From assembly GCA_003220535.1 (NCBI GenBank), contig QHSU01000090.1:1-64000 (forward strand): DNA of 64,000 nucleotides, in the 5' to 3' direction. The position numbers and the translations under genes are program-made. Source of the stretch: Candidatus Rokuibacteriota bacterium (GTDB lineage Bacteria; Methylomirabilota; Methylomirabilia; Rokubacteriales; CSP1-6). Positions within the stretch are counted from its first letter, which is position 1. The number at the start of each line of letters is the position of its first letter. The notes under the pieces are model-generated. The model ran no database searches. It saw only the letters and a program-made list of their open reading frames with translations, and was not told where the DNA came from. Shown piece after piece: positions 5,916 through 13,959 of the stretch.

Positions 5916-6914
5916 TTACTTCATGAGGGACATCGCCTCGATGGCCTTCGCCTTGGCAGTGTCCATGTTGCCGGCCTTGCAAGCAGCTTCGGCTTCGCGG
6001 ACCAGCTTGGTCGCGTCGCCACCAGCGGCCTTGGCGCCGGCAAGGGAACGAGGCGCCTGCACGTCCTGACCACTGCGCGGGGCTTGCACATCCTGCCCGC
6101 TCCGTGGCGCCTGTTGGGCGTCCTTCGCGGTCTGGCTACGCGGCGCCTGAACATCCTGACCACTGCGCGGGGCTTGCACATCCTGCCCGCTCCGTGGTGC
6201 CTGTTGGGCGTCCTTCGGGGTCTGGCCGCTACGCGGCGCCTGCACGTCCTGACCACTGCGCGGGGCTTGCACATCCTGCCCGCTCCGTGGTGCCTGTTGG
6301 GCGTCCTTCGGGGTCTGGCCGCTACGCGGCGCCTGAACATCCTGGCCACTGCGCGGCGCCTGCACATCTTGGCCGCTCCGCGGGGCTTGCACGTCCTGCC
6401 CGCTTCGTGGCGCTTGCTGCGCGTCCTTCGCGGTCTGGCCGCTACGCGGCGCCTGAACATCCTGACCACTGCGCGGGGCCTGCACGTCCTGCCCGCTGCG
6501 CGGCGCCTGAACATCCTGACCACTGCGCGGGGCTTGCACATCCTGCCCGCTGCGCGGGGCCTGCACATCCTGACGAGCGCCCGCTAGCGAACGCGGGGCC
6601 TGCACATCCTGCCCGCGCGGGGCCTGCACGTCCTGCCCGCTGCGCGGCGCCTGAACGTCTTGACCGCTACGGGGAGCCTGGACATCCTGACCGGTCCGCG
6701 GCGCCTGAACGTCCTGGCCCGTCCGCGGGGCCTGGACATCCTGGCGGGCGCCGGCGAGCGACCGGGGCGCCTGGATATCCTGGGCTTTCGAAACCTTCTT
6801 CAACATCGCCTGAGCCTGACCGACCTCGGTCGGGCACTGCGACTGCGCCTCGACGACAGGCGCCAGCGCCGCGAAGACTGCCGCGCTCATGATTGCTGCG
6901 AAAAATCTCTTCAT
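5916..6914 (-). CDS. Secreted low-complexity protein with 25 QDVQAPRS-type repeats
   Basis: 332 residues from the ATG at 6914. Residues 1-24 are a signal peptide (MKRFFAAIMSAAVFAALAPV, VEA/Q cleavage). A short helical segment (QAQAMLKKVSKA) leads into 25 tandem units of the form GQDVQAPRS with longer variants (GQTPKDAQQAPRS, QTAKDAQQAPRS) and three SLAGA insertions (residues 45-290). The last 42 residues form a charged helical domain (DATKLVREAEAACKAG..., AKAKAIEAMSLMK). The product is presumably periplasmic or extracellular. I recognise no family. The Pro-Arg repeats suggest an extended, positively charged chain that may bind polyanions, but this is inference. An alternative ATG 12 nt upstream has poor ribosome-site spacing. 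A strong terminator follows. Confidence 0.75.
   Translation of the reverse strand: MKRFFAAIMSAAVFAALAPVVEAQSQCPTEVGQAQAMLKKVSKAQDIQAPRSLAGARQDVQAPRTGQDVQAPRTGQDVQAPRSGQDVQAPRSGQDVQAPRGQDVQAPRSLAGARQDVQAPRSGQDVQAPRSGQDVQAPRSGQDVQAPRSGQDVQAPRSGQTAKDAQQAPRSGQDVQAPRSGQDVQAPRSGQDVQAPRSGQTPKDAQQAPRSGQDVQAPRSGQDVQAPRSGQTPKDAQQAPRSGQDVQAPRSGQDVQAPRSQTAKDAQQAPRSGQDVQAPRSGQDVQAPRSLAGAKAAGGDATKLVREAEAACKAGNMDTAKAKAIEAMSLMK
6045..6782 (-). repeat. Coding tandem repeat array (25 units of 27 or 39 bp)
   Basis: A 738-bp array inside the secreted repeat protein. Most units are 27 bp (nine residues). Four are 36-39 bp and carry an extra KDAQ motif, spaced so that a higher-order pattern of two or three short units plus one long unit recurs. 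Near-identical DNA between units indicates active expansion and contraction by recombination or slippage, and a risk of assembly error in copy number. Confidence 0.93.
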
Positions 6915-7203
6915 CAGCTGTCCCATTCCTCTTGGTTGAAGTGGTTGGATGTACCCTCTCACAGTGACGACGACCCTGGCGTTTGTGTCACCCCCTCGGC
7001 ATTGAGGTCGATCGGTACTGGAACTCTCGGGGGTGAACTATCGCAACCCTGATGCCAGGTCGATCGAATCAGATACGACCAGCAAAATAAGCCACTTATT
7101 CACATGGCTCAGGGTGGTCACGAGGCGTTGTGTCCGAGCCGATCGGAGCGTCGGGTGCGGCATTCTGCCCGTGTTCCCGGCGTGTGATAGCCTGACTCAC
7201 CGT
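6915..7203. other. Divergent intergenic region
   Basis: About 290 bp between the repeat-protein gene (minus) and the M16 peptidase gene (plus). It must hold both promoters. A TGTGATAGC stretch at 7183-7191 just before the M16 ATG is a possible -10 element. No RNA gene or convincing small gene is seen. Confidence 0.5.
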
Positions 7204-8532
7204 ATGCGCCTGCCGCTGGCTGTTCTACTCGGATTGTTGATCGGCTTGCCCTCGAGCGCCTGTACGCTCATGCGCGCTGCCCAAACGTCTCCGGACGTTC
7301 GCGCTCCGGTCCGCCACGTGTTGCCCAACGGCGTGCGCGTTCTCGTTCAAGAGTATCGTTCCAGCGAGGTCGTCGCGGTCCAACTATGGGTACGCGCCGG
7401 CGGCCGCGACGAAGCCGCGTCGGAGCTCGGCCTCGCGCACTACCTCGAGCACATGCTCTTCAAGGGGACGACGACGCGTGGCAAGGGATTCGTGGACCGC
7501 GAGGTCGAGGGCGTCGGCGGACGGATGAACGCCGGAACCTCTCACGACTTCACCTTCTACTATGCCGTGTTGCCGGCGTCCCGAGCCGACGCGGCCATCG
7601 AGATGCTCGCCGACATCAGCGTCAACTCGAGCCTCGACGAGACCGAGCTCGAGCTCGAGAAGAAGGTCGTGATTGAAGAGATGCGGCTCACCGAAGACAC
7701 TCCCCAACGCCACCTCAGTCGGCAGCTCTACGGCATGGTGTTCGACAGCCACGCGTACGGCCGCCCAGTTCTCGGCACGGCCGACATCATCCAGAAGCTC
7801 ACGCGTGACACGCTGCTCGCGTTCTACCGCCGCCACTACGTCCCCGAGTCGTTCACGCTGGTGGTCGTGGGCCCGGTGAGCCCGGCCGAGACGCTGAGAG
7901 CGGCCGAGCGCACGTTCGGCCGGCTGCCCCGGAGCGGCTTCCAGCGGCTGCCGAGCTCCGTGCCGACGGGCCTCACCCCGAAAAAGCTCGAAGTCCAGCG
8001 GCCCGGAGCGCTCGCCTATCTCGGCGTCGGATGGCTCGGCCCGAAGCTCAACCACGCTGACACTCCGGCCGTCGACCTGCTCGTCTCAATCCTCGGGCAG
8101 TCGCGCTCCTCGCGATTGCCCCAGTCACTCCGTGAGCGACTCGCCCTCGTCAACTCGGTCGGCTCCGACTACGCGGCGCTCGAGACCGGTGGTGTGATCA
8201 CGGTGACGGCTCAGCTCGAGCGCGAGAATCTCGCCCGCGCCGAGGCAGAAATCCTCACCGAGGTGCAGCGGATGCGTGAGCAGGGCGTGACGGACGCCGA
8301 GCTCCGGCGGGCGATCACGCGGGCCGAAGCCGAGCATGAGTTCCGGAGCGAGACCGCCGAGGGTCGTGCCCGTCAGTTCGGCCACGCCGAGACGGTGTGG
8401 CGGCTCGAGGACGAGCTGGCGTATATCGATCGGCTGCGATCGGTCACCGCCGAGCAGGTCCGCCTGGCGGCCCGGCGCTACCTGGACCCCGAGCGCTACG
8501 GGCGGCTCGCGTTCGTCCCACCGGCCAGATGA
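7204..8532 (+). CDS. M16-family zinc peptidase, catalytic member
   Basis: 442 residues from ATG 7204, chosen because a signal sequence begins there (MRLPLAVLLGLLIG, then PSSAC, a possible lipoprotein site); upstream in-frame codons are uncharacteristic. The inverted zinc motif HYLEH (His79, Glu82, His83) and the distal Glu at 158/159 (VVIEEMR) are intact, so this is an active pitrilysin/processing-peptidase-like enzyme. An Arg/Tyr-containing C-terminal domain typical of M16B follows. It overlaps the next M16 gene by 4 bp (ATGA), and the two should form the usual active/inactive heterodimer in the cell envelope. The substrate is unknown; small peptide or membrane-protein turnover is plausible, given the rhomboid protease downstream. 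Confidence 0.9.
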   Translation: MRLPLAVLLGLLIGLPSSACTLMRAAQTSPDVRAPVRHVLPNGVRVLVQEYRSSEVVAVQLWVRAGGRDEAASELGLAHYLEHMLFKGTTTRGKGFVDREVEGVGGRMNAGTSHDFTFYYAVLPASRADAAIEMLADISVNSSLDETELELEKKVVIEEMRLTEDTPQRHLSRQLYGMVFDSHAYGRPVLGTADIIQKLTRDTLLAFYRRHYVPESFTLVVVGPVSPAETLRAAERTFGRLPRSGFQRLPSSVPTGLTPKKLEVQRPGALAYLGVGWLGPKLNHADTPAVDLLVSILGQSRSSRLPQSLRERLALVNSVGSDYAALETGGVITVTAQLERENLARAEAEILTEVQRMREQGVTDAELRRAITRAEAEHEFRSETAEGRARQFGHAETVWRLEDELAYIDRLRSVTAEQVRLAARRYLDPERYGRLAFVPPAR

Positions 8533-9839
8533 GGCGGCGCGGGTTGCCGCCGGGCTGGGCGCTCCTCGCGGTCGTCCTCGCGGCCGCCGGGGCCGCGGCC
8601 CAGGAGCAGCCGGTGGCGCGACACGTCCTCCCGAACGGATTGACGGTGCTGGTCCGCGAGAACCCTGCAGTGGGCGTGGTCGCGGTCTCGCTCCAAGTGC
8701 GGGCCGGCTCGCGCTTCGAGACGGAGACGACCGCCGGCATCACCAACTTCCTGCACCGCGCGATGCTTCGCGGCACGGCCAAGCGAACGGCCGTGCAGCT
8801 CGCCACCAGCTATGAAGACATCGGTGGCACCTTCGACGCGGGCGGTGAGGTCGAGGCCGCGGAAGTACGGGGCCAGGCGCTGGCGCGCCACTGGGAGACG
8901 TTGCTCGCGTTGATCGCCGAGGTCGCCCTGGAGCCGGCGCTGCAAGAGGAGGAGGTCGAGCGAGAGCGGCGGTTGCTCCTCGGCCAGATCAAGGCCCGCG
9001 CGGACGCGCCCTTTTCACTGACCTTCGATGCTCTCATCCGGAACCTCTATGGCGCTCATCCCTACGGACGGCACTATCTCGGGCTCAAGGACAGCATCGA
9101 GCGGCTGACGCGTGACGACCTCCGCGCGCACTACCGGGCGATCTATCGCCCCGAGCGGATGGTGCTGGCGGTCAGCGGTCAGGTGGACCGTGGGCGTGTG
9201 GTCAAGGTCGCCGAGCGCCTCTTCGGGCGGATGGCTCGCTCTGCGCCGGACACCCGGGATGCGCTCGCCGTTCCCGCGCCGGCAGGGGAGCGTCGGGTCA
9301 TCGAGCGCCCCGCCCAGCAGGCGCAGATCCTCGTCGGCTACCTTGGCCCGGGGCTGTCCGATCCTCTCTACCCGGCGGTACGAGTTCTCGGCGCGGCGCT
9401 GGGGGGCGGTATGGCCGGTCGCCTCTTCGTGGAGCTTCGCGACCGCCGTGGGCTTGCCTACTCGACCGGTGTGGTCGTCCCTCCGTTCCGCACCGGGCCC
9501 GCGTTCTTCGTCGCGTACCTGGGGACGGCCCCCGCCAGCGCCGCCGCGGCCGAGGCGGGCGTGTTGGGCGAGCTCGAGCGGGCCCGCTCGGCGCCGATCA
9601 GTGCCGACGAGCTGGCCCGCGCCAAGGCGTATGTCCGCGGCCAGCTGTCGATGGACCGGCGCACGAACGCGCGCCAGGCGTGGTACCTCGCCTTCTTCGA
9701 GATCGTGGGCGCGGGATGGGACTTCCCCGACCGGCTTACGCGCGCGATCGACGCGGTGACCGCGGAGGACCTCGCGAGGGTCGCCGAGCGGTACTTGACG
9801 CGCCCGACCATCGTCGTGCTCCAGCCGACCCGCGGATGA
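8529..9839 (+). CDS. M16-family peptidase-like protein, catalytically degenerate partner
   Basis: 436 residues starting at the ATG that overlaps the preceding stop. A signal peptide is visible (WALLAVVLAAAGAAAQ). The M16 fold is recognisable (HVLPNGLTVLVREN, GGGMAGRLFVELRDRRGLAYS), but the zinc motif is lost: the position of HxxEH reads FLHRAM. The second half retains the R...Y substrate-binding elements (RDRRGLAY). By analogy with two-gene M16B proteases it should be the non-catalytic subunit that completes the chamber of the preceding enzyme. It is translationally coupled on both sides (ATGA overlaps), ending in overlap with the rhomboid gene. Confidence 0.87.
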   Translation: MRRRGLPPGWALLAVVLAAAGAAAQEQPVARHVLPNGLTVLVRENPAVGVVAVSLQVRAGSRFETETTAGITNFLHRAMLRGTAKRTAVQLATSYEDIGGTFDAGGEVEAAEVRGQALARHWETLLALIAEVALEPALQEEEVERERRLLLGQIKARADAPFSLTFDALIRNLYGAHPYGRHYLGLKDSIERLTRDDLRAHYRAIYRPERMVLAVSGQVDRGRVVKVAERLFGRMARSAPDTRDALAVPAPAGERRVIERPAQQAQILVGYLGPGLSDPLYPAVRVLGAALGGGMAGRLFVELRDRRGLAYSTGVVVPPFRTGPAFFVAYLGTAPASAAAAEAGVLGELERARSAPISADELARAKAYVRGQLSMDRRTNARQAWYLAFFEIVGAGWDFPDRLTRAIDAVTAEDLARVAERYLTRPTIVVLQPTRG

Positions 9840-10537
9840 TTCCGCTCAAGGACGACGTCCCGAGCGGCAGCATCCCGTACGTCACCGTCAGCCTGATCGG
9901 GCTGAACGTCCTCGTCTTCCTCTACCAGGTGTCGGTCGGGATGAGCGGCGATCCGCGGGCCGCGGAGGCGTTCGTCTTCGAGTTCGGAGCGACGCCGTGC
10001 CGGCTCACCGGAGCCTGCCCCGTGCCCGGCGAGTTCCCGCACCCGGTCGCGACGATCTTCACGTCCATGTTCCTCCACGGCGGGCTGTTCCACGTCGCCG
10101 GCAACATGCTCTATCTGTGGATCTTCGGTGACAACGTCGAAGACACCCTCGGGCACGGGCGCTTTCTCGCCTTCTATCTGCTATCGGGCGTGGCGGCGGC
10201 GCTGGCGCAGACGGCCGTGCACCCCGGCTCGTCCGTCCCGATGATCGGTGCGAGCGGGGCCGTGTCGGGGGTGCTGGGGGCGTACCTCCTGTTGTTCCCG
10301 TACGCGAGCGTGCTCATGCTCCTCATTTTCGGGTTCTTCGTCCGCATCGTTCACTGGCCGGCGATCATCGTGCTCGGCTTCTGGATCGTGGTCCAGTTCC
10401 TCAATGGGCTCATTACGGTCAGCGTGGCGACCGGGGGCGGGGCGGGAGGCACGGCGTGGTTCGCCCACATCGGCGGGTTCCTGGCCGGGATGATCCTGCT
10501 GTTTCTGATGCGGCCCCGGCGGGTCGGTCGCCTATAA
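9836..10537 (+). CDS. Rhomboid-family intramembrane serine protease
   Basis: 233 residues with six or more hydrophobic segments. The family landmarks are present: HGGLFHVAGNMLYLWIFG (the H...N region), GASGAVSGVLGAY containing the catalytic Ser of GxSG, and AWFAHIGGFLAGM with the catalytic His. It cleaves transmembrane segments in the inner membrane. The ATG at 9836 overlaps the M16 stop (ATGA), placing it in a three-gene protease operon. A Gly-rich loop (VATGGGAGGTAWF) precedes the last helices. The substrate is unknown, and nothing suggests loss of function. Confidence 0.93.
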   Translation: MIPLKDDVPSGSIPYVTVSLIGLNVLVFLYQVSVGMSGDPRAAEAFVFEFGATPCRLTGACPVPGEFPHPVATIFTSMFLHGGLFHVAGNMLYLWIFGDNVEDTLGHGRFLAFYLLSGVAAALAQTAVHPGSSVPMIGASGAVSGVLGAYLLLFPYASVLMLLIFGFFVRIVHWPAIIVLGFWIVVQFLNGLITVSVATGGGAGGTAWFAHIGGFLAGMILLFLMRPRRVGRL

Positions 10538-10538
10538 T
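10533..10538 (+). promoter_or_regulatory. Putative -10 box (TATAAT) before tlyA
   Basis: A perfect TATAAT overlaps the rhomboid stop codon and ends 10 nt before the preferred tlyA ATG at 10549, implying a near-leaderless transcript. No convincing -35 box at the right spacing was seen. Confidence 0.4.
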
Positions 10539-10548
10539 GAGGTACGTA

Positions 10549-11346
10549 ATGAAGCGCGCTCCGCGGGTCCGGATCGACCGGCTGCTCGTCGACAAGGGGC
10601 TGGTGGACAGCCGCGAAAAGGCGGCCCGTCTTATCCTCGCGGGCGAGGTGTTCGTCGACGGCCAGCGCGCGGACAAGGCGAGCGTCATGGTGGCGGCGGG
10701 CGCGGCAGTCGAGGTCCGGGCGCGCACCCCCTACGTGAGTCGCGGGGGCGAGAAGCTCGTCCACGCGCTCGACCATTTCCAAATCAAGGTTCCAGGGCGG
10801 GTGTGCATGGACGTCGGCGCCTCCACCGGCGGATTCACCGACTGTCTCCTCCAGCGCGGCGCCGCGCGCGTGTACGCGGTCGACGTCGGCACCGGTCAGC
10901 TCGACCCGAAGCTCAGAAAAGACCAGCGTGTCGTCGTCATGGAGCACACAAACGCCCGCGCGCTCGACCCACGGGTCTTCGGTGATCAGCCGACGCTCGC
11001 GGTGATCGACGTGTCCTTCATCTCGCTCGAGAAGATCCTCCCCGCGACGTTCGGCGTCCTGGCGTCGCGCGGGGAAGTCGTCGCCCTCGTGAAGCCGCAA
11101 TTCGAAGTCGGGCGCGAGCACGTCGGCAAGGGCGGGGTCGTCCGCGAGCCGGCGCAGCACCGGGCGGCGGTCCAGCGCCTGGCCCGCTACGCGGTGCTTC
11201 GCAGCTGGCACGTCCTGGGGGTCACCGCCTCACCTCTGCGAGGCCCGAAAGGCAACCACGAGTTCTTCCTGCACTTCTCGACGCACGGCCGCACCGCCAG
11301 CGATCTGGAGTCGATGATCAGCCGGAGCGTCGAGGCGCTTGCGTGA
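10549..11346 (+). CDS. tlyA: TlyA-family rRNA 2'-O-methyltransferase
   Basis: 265 residues. An S4 RNA-binding domain occupies residues 5-65 (RIDRLLVDKGLVDSREKA). It is followed by an FtsJ-like SAM methyltransferase domain with the SAM motif MDVGASTGGFTDCLL, DVG at the next strand and the catalytic Lys region ALVKPQFE. The family methylates ribose in 16S and/or 23S rRNA; in some species it is tied to hemolysin phenotypes. The start at 10549 is preferred because GAGG lies 6 nt upstream; an earlier ATG at 10537 overlaps the rhomboid stop. The C-terminus overlaps nadK by 4 bp. Confidence 0.9.
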   Translation: MKRAPRVRIDRLLVDKGLVDSREKAARLILAGEVFVDGQRADKASVMVAAGAAVEVRARTPYVSRGGEKLVHALDHFQIKVPGRVCMDVGASTGGFTDCLLQRGAARVYAVDVGTGQLDPKLRKDQRVVVMEHTNARALDPRVFGDQPTLAVIDVSFISLEKILPATFGVLASRGEVVALVKPQFEVGREHVGKGGVVREPAQHRAAVQRLARYAVLRSWHVLGVTASPLRGPKGNHEFFLHFSTHGRTASDLESMISRSVEALA

Positions 11347-12200
11347 CCCGCGTCGGCATCGTCGCCAAGCCGGACGCGCCCCGTGCTCAGGGCGTCATCG
11401 TCCAGCTTCTCTCGTGGCTCGCCGCCCGCGGGCTCGGCGCGGTACTCGAGAAGGAGACCGCGGATCTGGTGCCGGCAGGCGCCCCGGCCTCGGCCGGCAA
11501 GCCGGAGCTGCCGGCGCAGGTCGATCTGCTCGTCGTGCTGGGCGGCGACGGCACCCTCCTCTCGATGGCCCGGGCGGTCGGCGACCTCGGCGTGCCGCTG
11601 CTTGGGGTGAACCTCGGGGGGCTCGGGTTCCTCACGGCGACCACGCTCGACGAGATGCTGCCGGCCCTGGAGGCGTACCTGGAGGGCCGGATGGCCATCG
11701 AGGAGCGGATGCTCCTGGCCGCGCGCGTCATCCGAAACGGGCAAGCGCTCTGCGAGTACGCGGCTCTCAACGATGTGGTCATCACGAAGTCGGCGATGAG
11801 CCGCATCATCGACCTCTCGGTGTCCGTCGATGGCCGGCACGCGACCGCCTACCGGGCCGACGGCCTCATCATCTCGACGCCGACCGGATCGACCGCCTAC
11901 TCGCTCTCGGCCGGCGGCCCGATCCTGTTCCCGACGATGGACGCCGTCGTGCTGACTCCCATCTGCTCGCACACGCTGACCAACCGGCCGATCGTACTGC
12001 CCGGGACGGATCGGATCGAGGTCACCCTCCTGGCCGACCAGGAGGTCATGGCGACGGTCGACGGCCAGGTGGGCGTGGGGCTCCGGGAAGGCGACACGGT
12101 CGAGGTTCGGAAGGCTGCCTCCCGTATCCGCCTCGTTCGCTTCCCCCAGAAGGATTTCTTCTCCGTCCTTCGCACAAAGCTCAAGTGGGGTGAGCGTTAG
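11343..12200 (+). CDS. nadK: NAD kinase
   Basis: 285 residues starting with a GTG that overlaps the tlyA stop. The diagnostic GGDGTLL (67-73) is present, as are GVNLGGLGFLT, the nucleotide-binding ALNDVVI motif (Asp in place of the more common Glu, a known variation), and the long conserved ADGLIISTPTGSTAYSLSAGGPIL. It phosphorylates NAD to NADP with ATP or polyphosphate in the cytosol. The tlyA-nadK-recN order is a common bacterial arrangement and supports the assignment. A 60-bp gap with its own promoter separates it from recN. Confidence 0.97.
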   Translation: MTRVGIVAKPDAPRAQGVIVQLLSWLAARGLGAVLEKETADLVPAGAPASAGKPELPAQVDLLVVLGGDGTLLSMARAVGDLGVPLLGVNLGGLGFLTATTLDEMLPALEAYLEGRMAIEERMLLAARVIRNGQALCEYAALNDVVITKSAMSRIIDLSVSVDGRHATAYRADGLIISTPTGSTAYSLSAGGPILFPTMDAVVLTPICSHTLTNRPIVLPGTDRIEVTLLADQEVMATVDGQVGVGLREGDTVEVRKAASRIRLVRFPQKDFFSVLRTKLKWGER

Positions 12201-12223
12201 CGCCGTATTCGCTCGGATACCAC

Positions 12224-12252
12224 TTGAGGTGGCGGTCGGTCTGACCTAGCAT
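12224..12252 (+). promoter_or_regulatory. recN promoter (TTGAGG - 17 bp - TAGCAT)
   Basis: TTGAGG at 12224-12229 and TAGCAT at 12247-12252 are spaced by exactly 17 bp. The recN ATG follows 8 nt later, so transcription would start at or next to the start codon. No LexA-type palindrome was recognised around it. Confidence 0.6.
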
Positions 12253-12260
12253 CGGGCAAG

Positions 12261-13949
12261 ATGCTCCGCGAGATCCGAGTCCGCAATTTCGCCGTCATCG
12301 ACGCCGTCACCGCAGCGTTCGGGCCCGGACTCAACGTGCTGACCGGCGAGACGGGCGCCGGCAAGTCCATGCTCATCGATGCGATCCTCTTGATCCGCGG
12401 GGCGCGCGCGCAGACCGACGTGATCCGCACCGACACCGAGACGGCCAGCGTGGAGGCCGTGTTCGACCTCGAGCCGCGGGGCCCCGCGGCGGCGGTGCTG
12501 GACGAGGCAGGGCTCGGCCTGGAGGAGGGCCAGCTCGTCGTGCGCCGCGAGCTCGCCCGCTCCGGGCGCCACCGCGCGTTCGTCAATGACTCGCCGGTGA
12601 CCGTCGGGCTGCTGGAGCGCCTCGGCGACCACCTGGTCGAGGTCCACGGCCAGCATGAGCACCAGCGCCTGCTCGAGCCGGCCCGGCAGCTCGACCTGCT
12701 GGATCGCTTCGCCGACGCCGAAGAGCTCCGCGACCGCGTGGGCGACCTGTTTGCCAAGCACCGCGCGGCCAAGGCCGAGCTCGAGCGCGTGCGGACAGCC
12801 GAGCGCGATCGGGCCCAGCGCGAGGACCTCCTCCGCCTTCAGCTCGCCGAGCTCGACGGGGCGCGCCTGCGGGTGGGCGAAGAGGAGGAGCTGCGGGCCG
12901 AGCGGCGGCGTCTCCAGCACGCCGGGCGGTTGGCGGCCGGGCTGGTGGAGGCGGCGGGAGTCCTCAACGAGGACGAGGATTCGGCGATGAGCCGCCTGCA
13001 ACGCACGGCGCGCCACCTGCGCGAGCTCTCGCGGATCGATCCAGCCTTCACGGCTCCGGCCGATGCCGTCGACGGCGCCGGAGCGCTCGTCGAGGACGCT
13101 CTCGCGGCGATCCGGTCGCTGCGGGAGAGCATCGCGGTGGCGCCCGGTCGACTCGAAGCGGTGGACGAACGGCTCGATGTCCTCACGCGCCTCAAGCGGA
13201 AGTACGGAGACACGGAAGCGGCGATGCTCGCGTTCCGCGCGGACGCGACCGTCGAGCTGGAGCGCCTGGGCCGTCACGAGCAGATCCTGGCCGAGCAGGA
13301 GCGGATGCTGGGCGAGCTGCACGCGGAGCTCACCGAGGCGGCGATCGCGCTCGCGGACCGTCGGCGCGACGTGGCGGACCGCCTCGCCGGAGAGACGGCG
13401 CGCGAGCTACGGCAGCTCGGAATGGAGCGGGCCCGCTTCGAGATCGCCGTCGAGCGGGCGCCTCTCGACGAGGTCGGGCCGCGGGGGCTCGACCGGGTCG
13501 AGTTCCGTCTCTCGACCAACCCGGGCGAAGACGTCCGCCCACTCGCACGGGTCGCGTCGGGCGGCGAGCTGTCCCGCACGATGCTCGCGCTCAAGGGCGT
13601 CCTGGCTCGCGCCGACCGCGTGCCCACGATGATCTTCGACGAGGTGGACTCGGGCATCGGAGGGCGCATCGCAGCGGTCGTCGCCCAGAAGCTCGCCACT
13701 GCCGCGGAGGGGCGTCAGGTTCTCTGCGTCACGCATCTGGCCCCGATCGCGGCCCGCGCGGCGCAGCACGTCCGGCTGTCGAAAAGCGTCCGTGGCGGGC
13801 GAACGCGCGTCGCCGCGGAGACGCTGACCCCGGACACTCGCGTGGAGGAGATCGCGCGCATGCTGGCCGGCGACCGGGTCACGGACGCCGCGCGCGGCCA
13901 CGCCCGCGAGCTCTTGGGACGGCCGGCCCCACGTACGCGCCCTGTATAA
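12261..13949 (+). CDS. recN: DNA repair protein RecN
   Basis: 562 residues, normal RecN length. N-terminal ABC half: MLREIRVRNFAVID and the Walker A GETGAGKSMLIDA (about 30-40). A coiled-coil middle (about 150-350) is rich in Arg/Glu/Leu. C-terminal ABC half: signature VASGGELSRTMLALK, Walker B TMIFDEVDSGIGG and the H-loop VTHLAPIAARA. This SMC-like ATPase acts in double-strand break repair. It is transcribed from its own short-leader promoter, and its stop codon lies in the TATAAT box assigned to secA. Confidence 0.97.
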   Translation: MLREIRVRNFAVIDAVTAAFGPGLNVLTGETGAGKSMLIDAILLIRGARAQTDVIRTDTETASVEAVFDLEPRGPAAAVLDEAGLGLEEGQLVVRRELARSGRHRAFVNDSPVTVGLLERLGDHLVEVHGQHEHQRLLEPARQLDLLDRFADAEELRDRVGDLFAKHRAAKAELERVRTAERDRAQREDLLRLQLAELDGARLRVGEEEELRAERRRLQHAGRLAAGLVEAAGVLNEDEDSAMSRLQRTARHLRELSRIDPAFTAPADAVDGAGALVEDALAAIRSLRESIAVAPGRLEAVDERLDVLTRLKRKYGDTEAAMLAFRADATVELERLGRHEQILAEQERMLGELHAELTEAAIALADRRRDVADRLAGETARELRQLGMERARFEIAVERAPLDEVGPRGLDRVEFRLSTNPGEDVRPLARVASGGELSRTMLALKGVLARADRVPTMIFDEVDSGIGGRIAAVVAQKLATAAEGRQVLCVTHLAPIAARAAQHVRLSKSVRGGRTRVAAETLTPDTRVEEIARMLAGDRVTDAARGHARELLGRPAPRTRPV

Positions 13950-13950
13950 T
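13945..13950 (+). promoter_or_regulatory. Putative -10 box (TATAAT) before secA
   Basis: TATAAT overlaps the recN stop codon and ends 9 nt before the secA ATG, where no Shine-Dalgarno sequence is visible. This again points to a leaderless mRNA. A matching -35 box was not found. Confidence 0.4.
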
Positions 13951-13959
13951 GAGCGCGTC

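Noticed and set aside
6045..6782. CRISPR-like periodic array
   Set aside because: The units are in-frame protein repeats without unique spacers, inside a gene with a signal peptide and terminator.
9836..10537. Rhomboid as an inactive pseudoprotease
   Set aside because: The GASGAVSG serine motif and the AHIGG histidine are both present.
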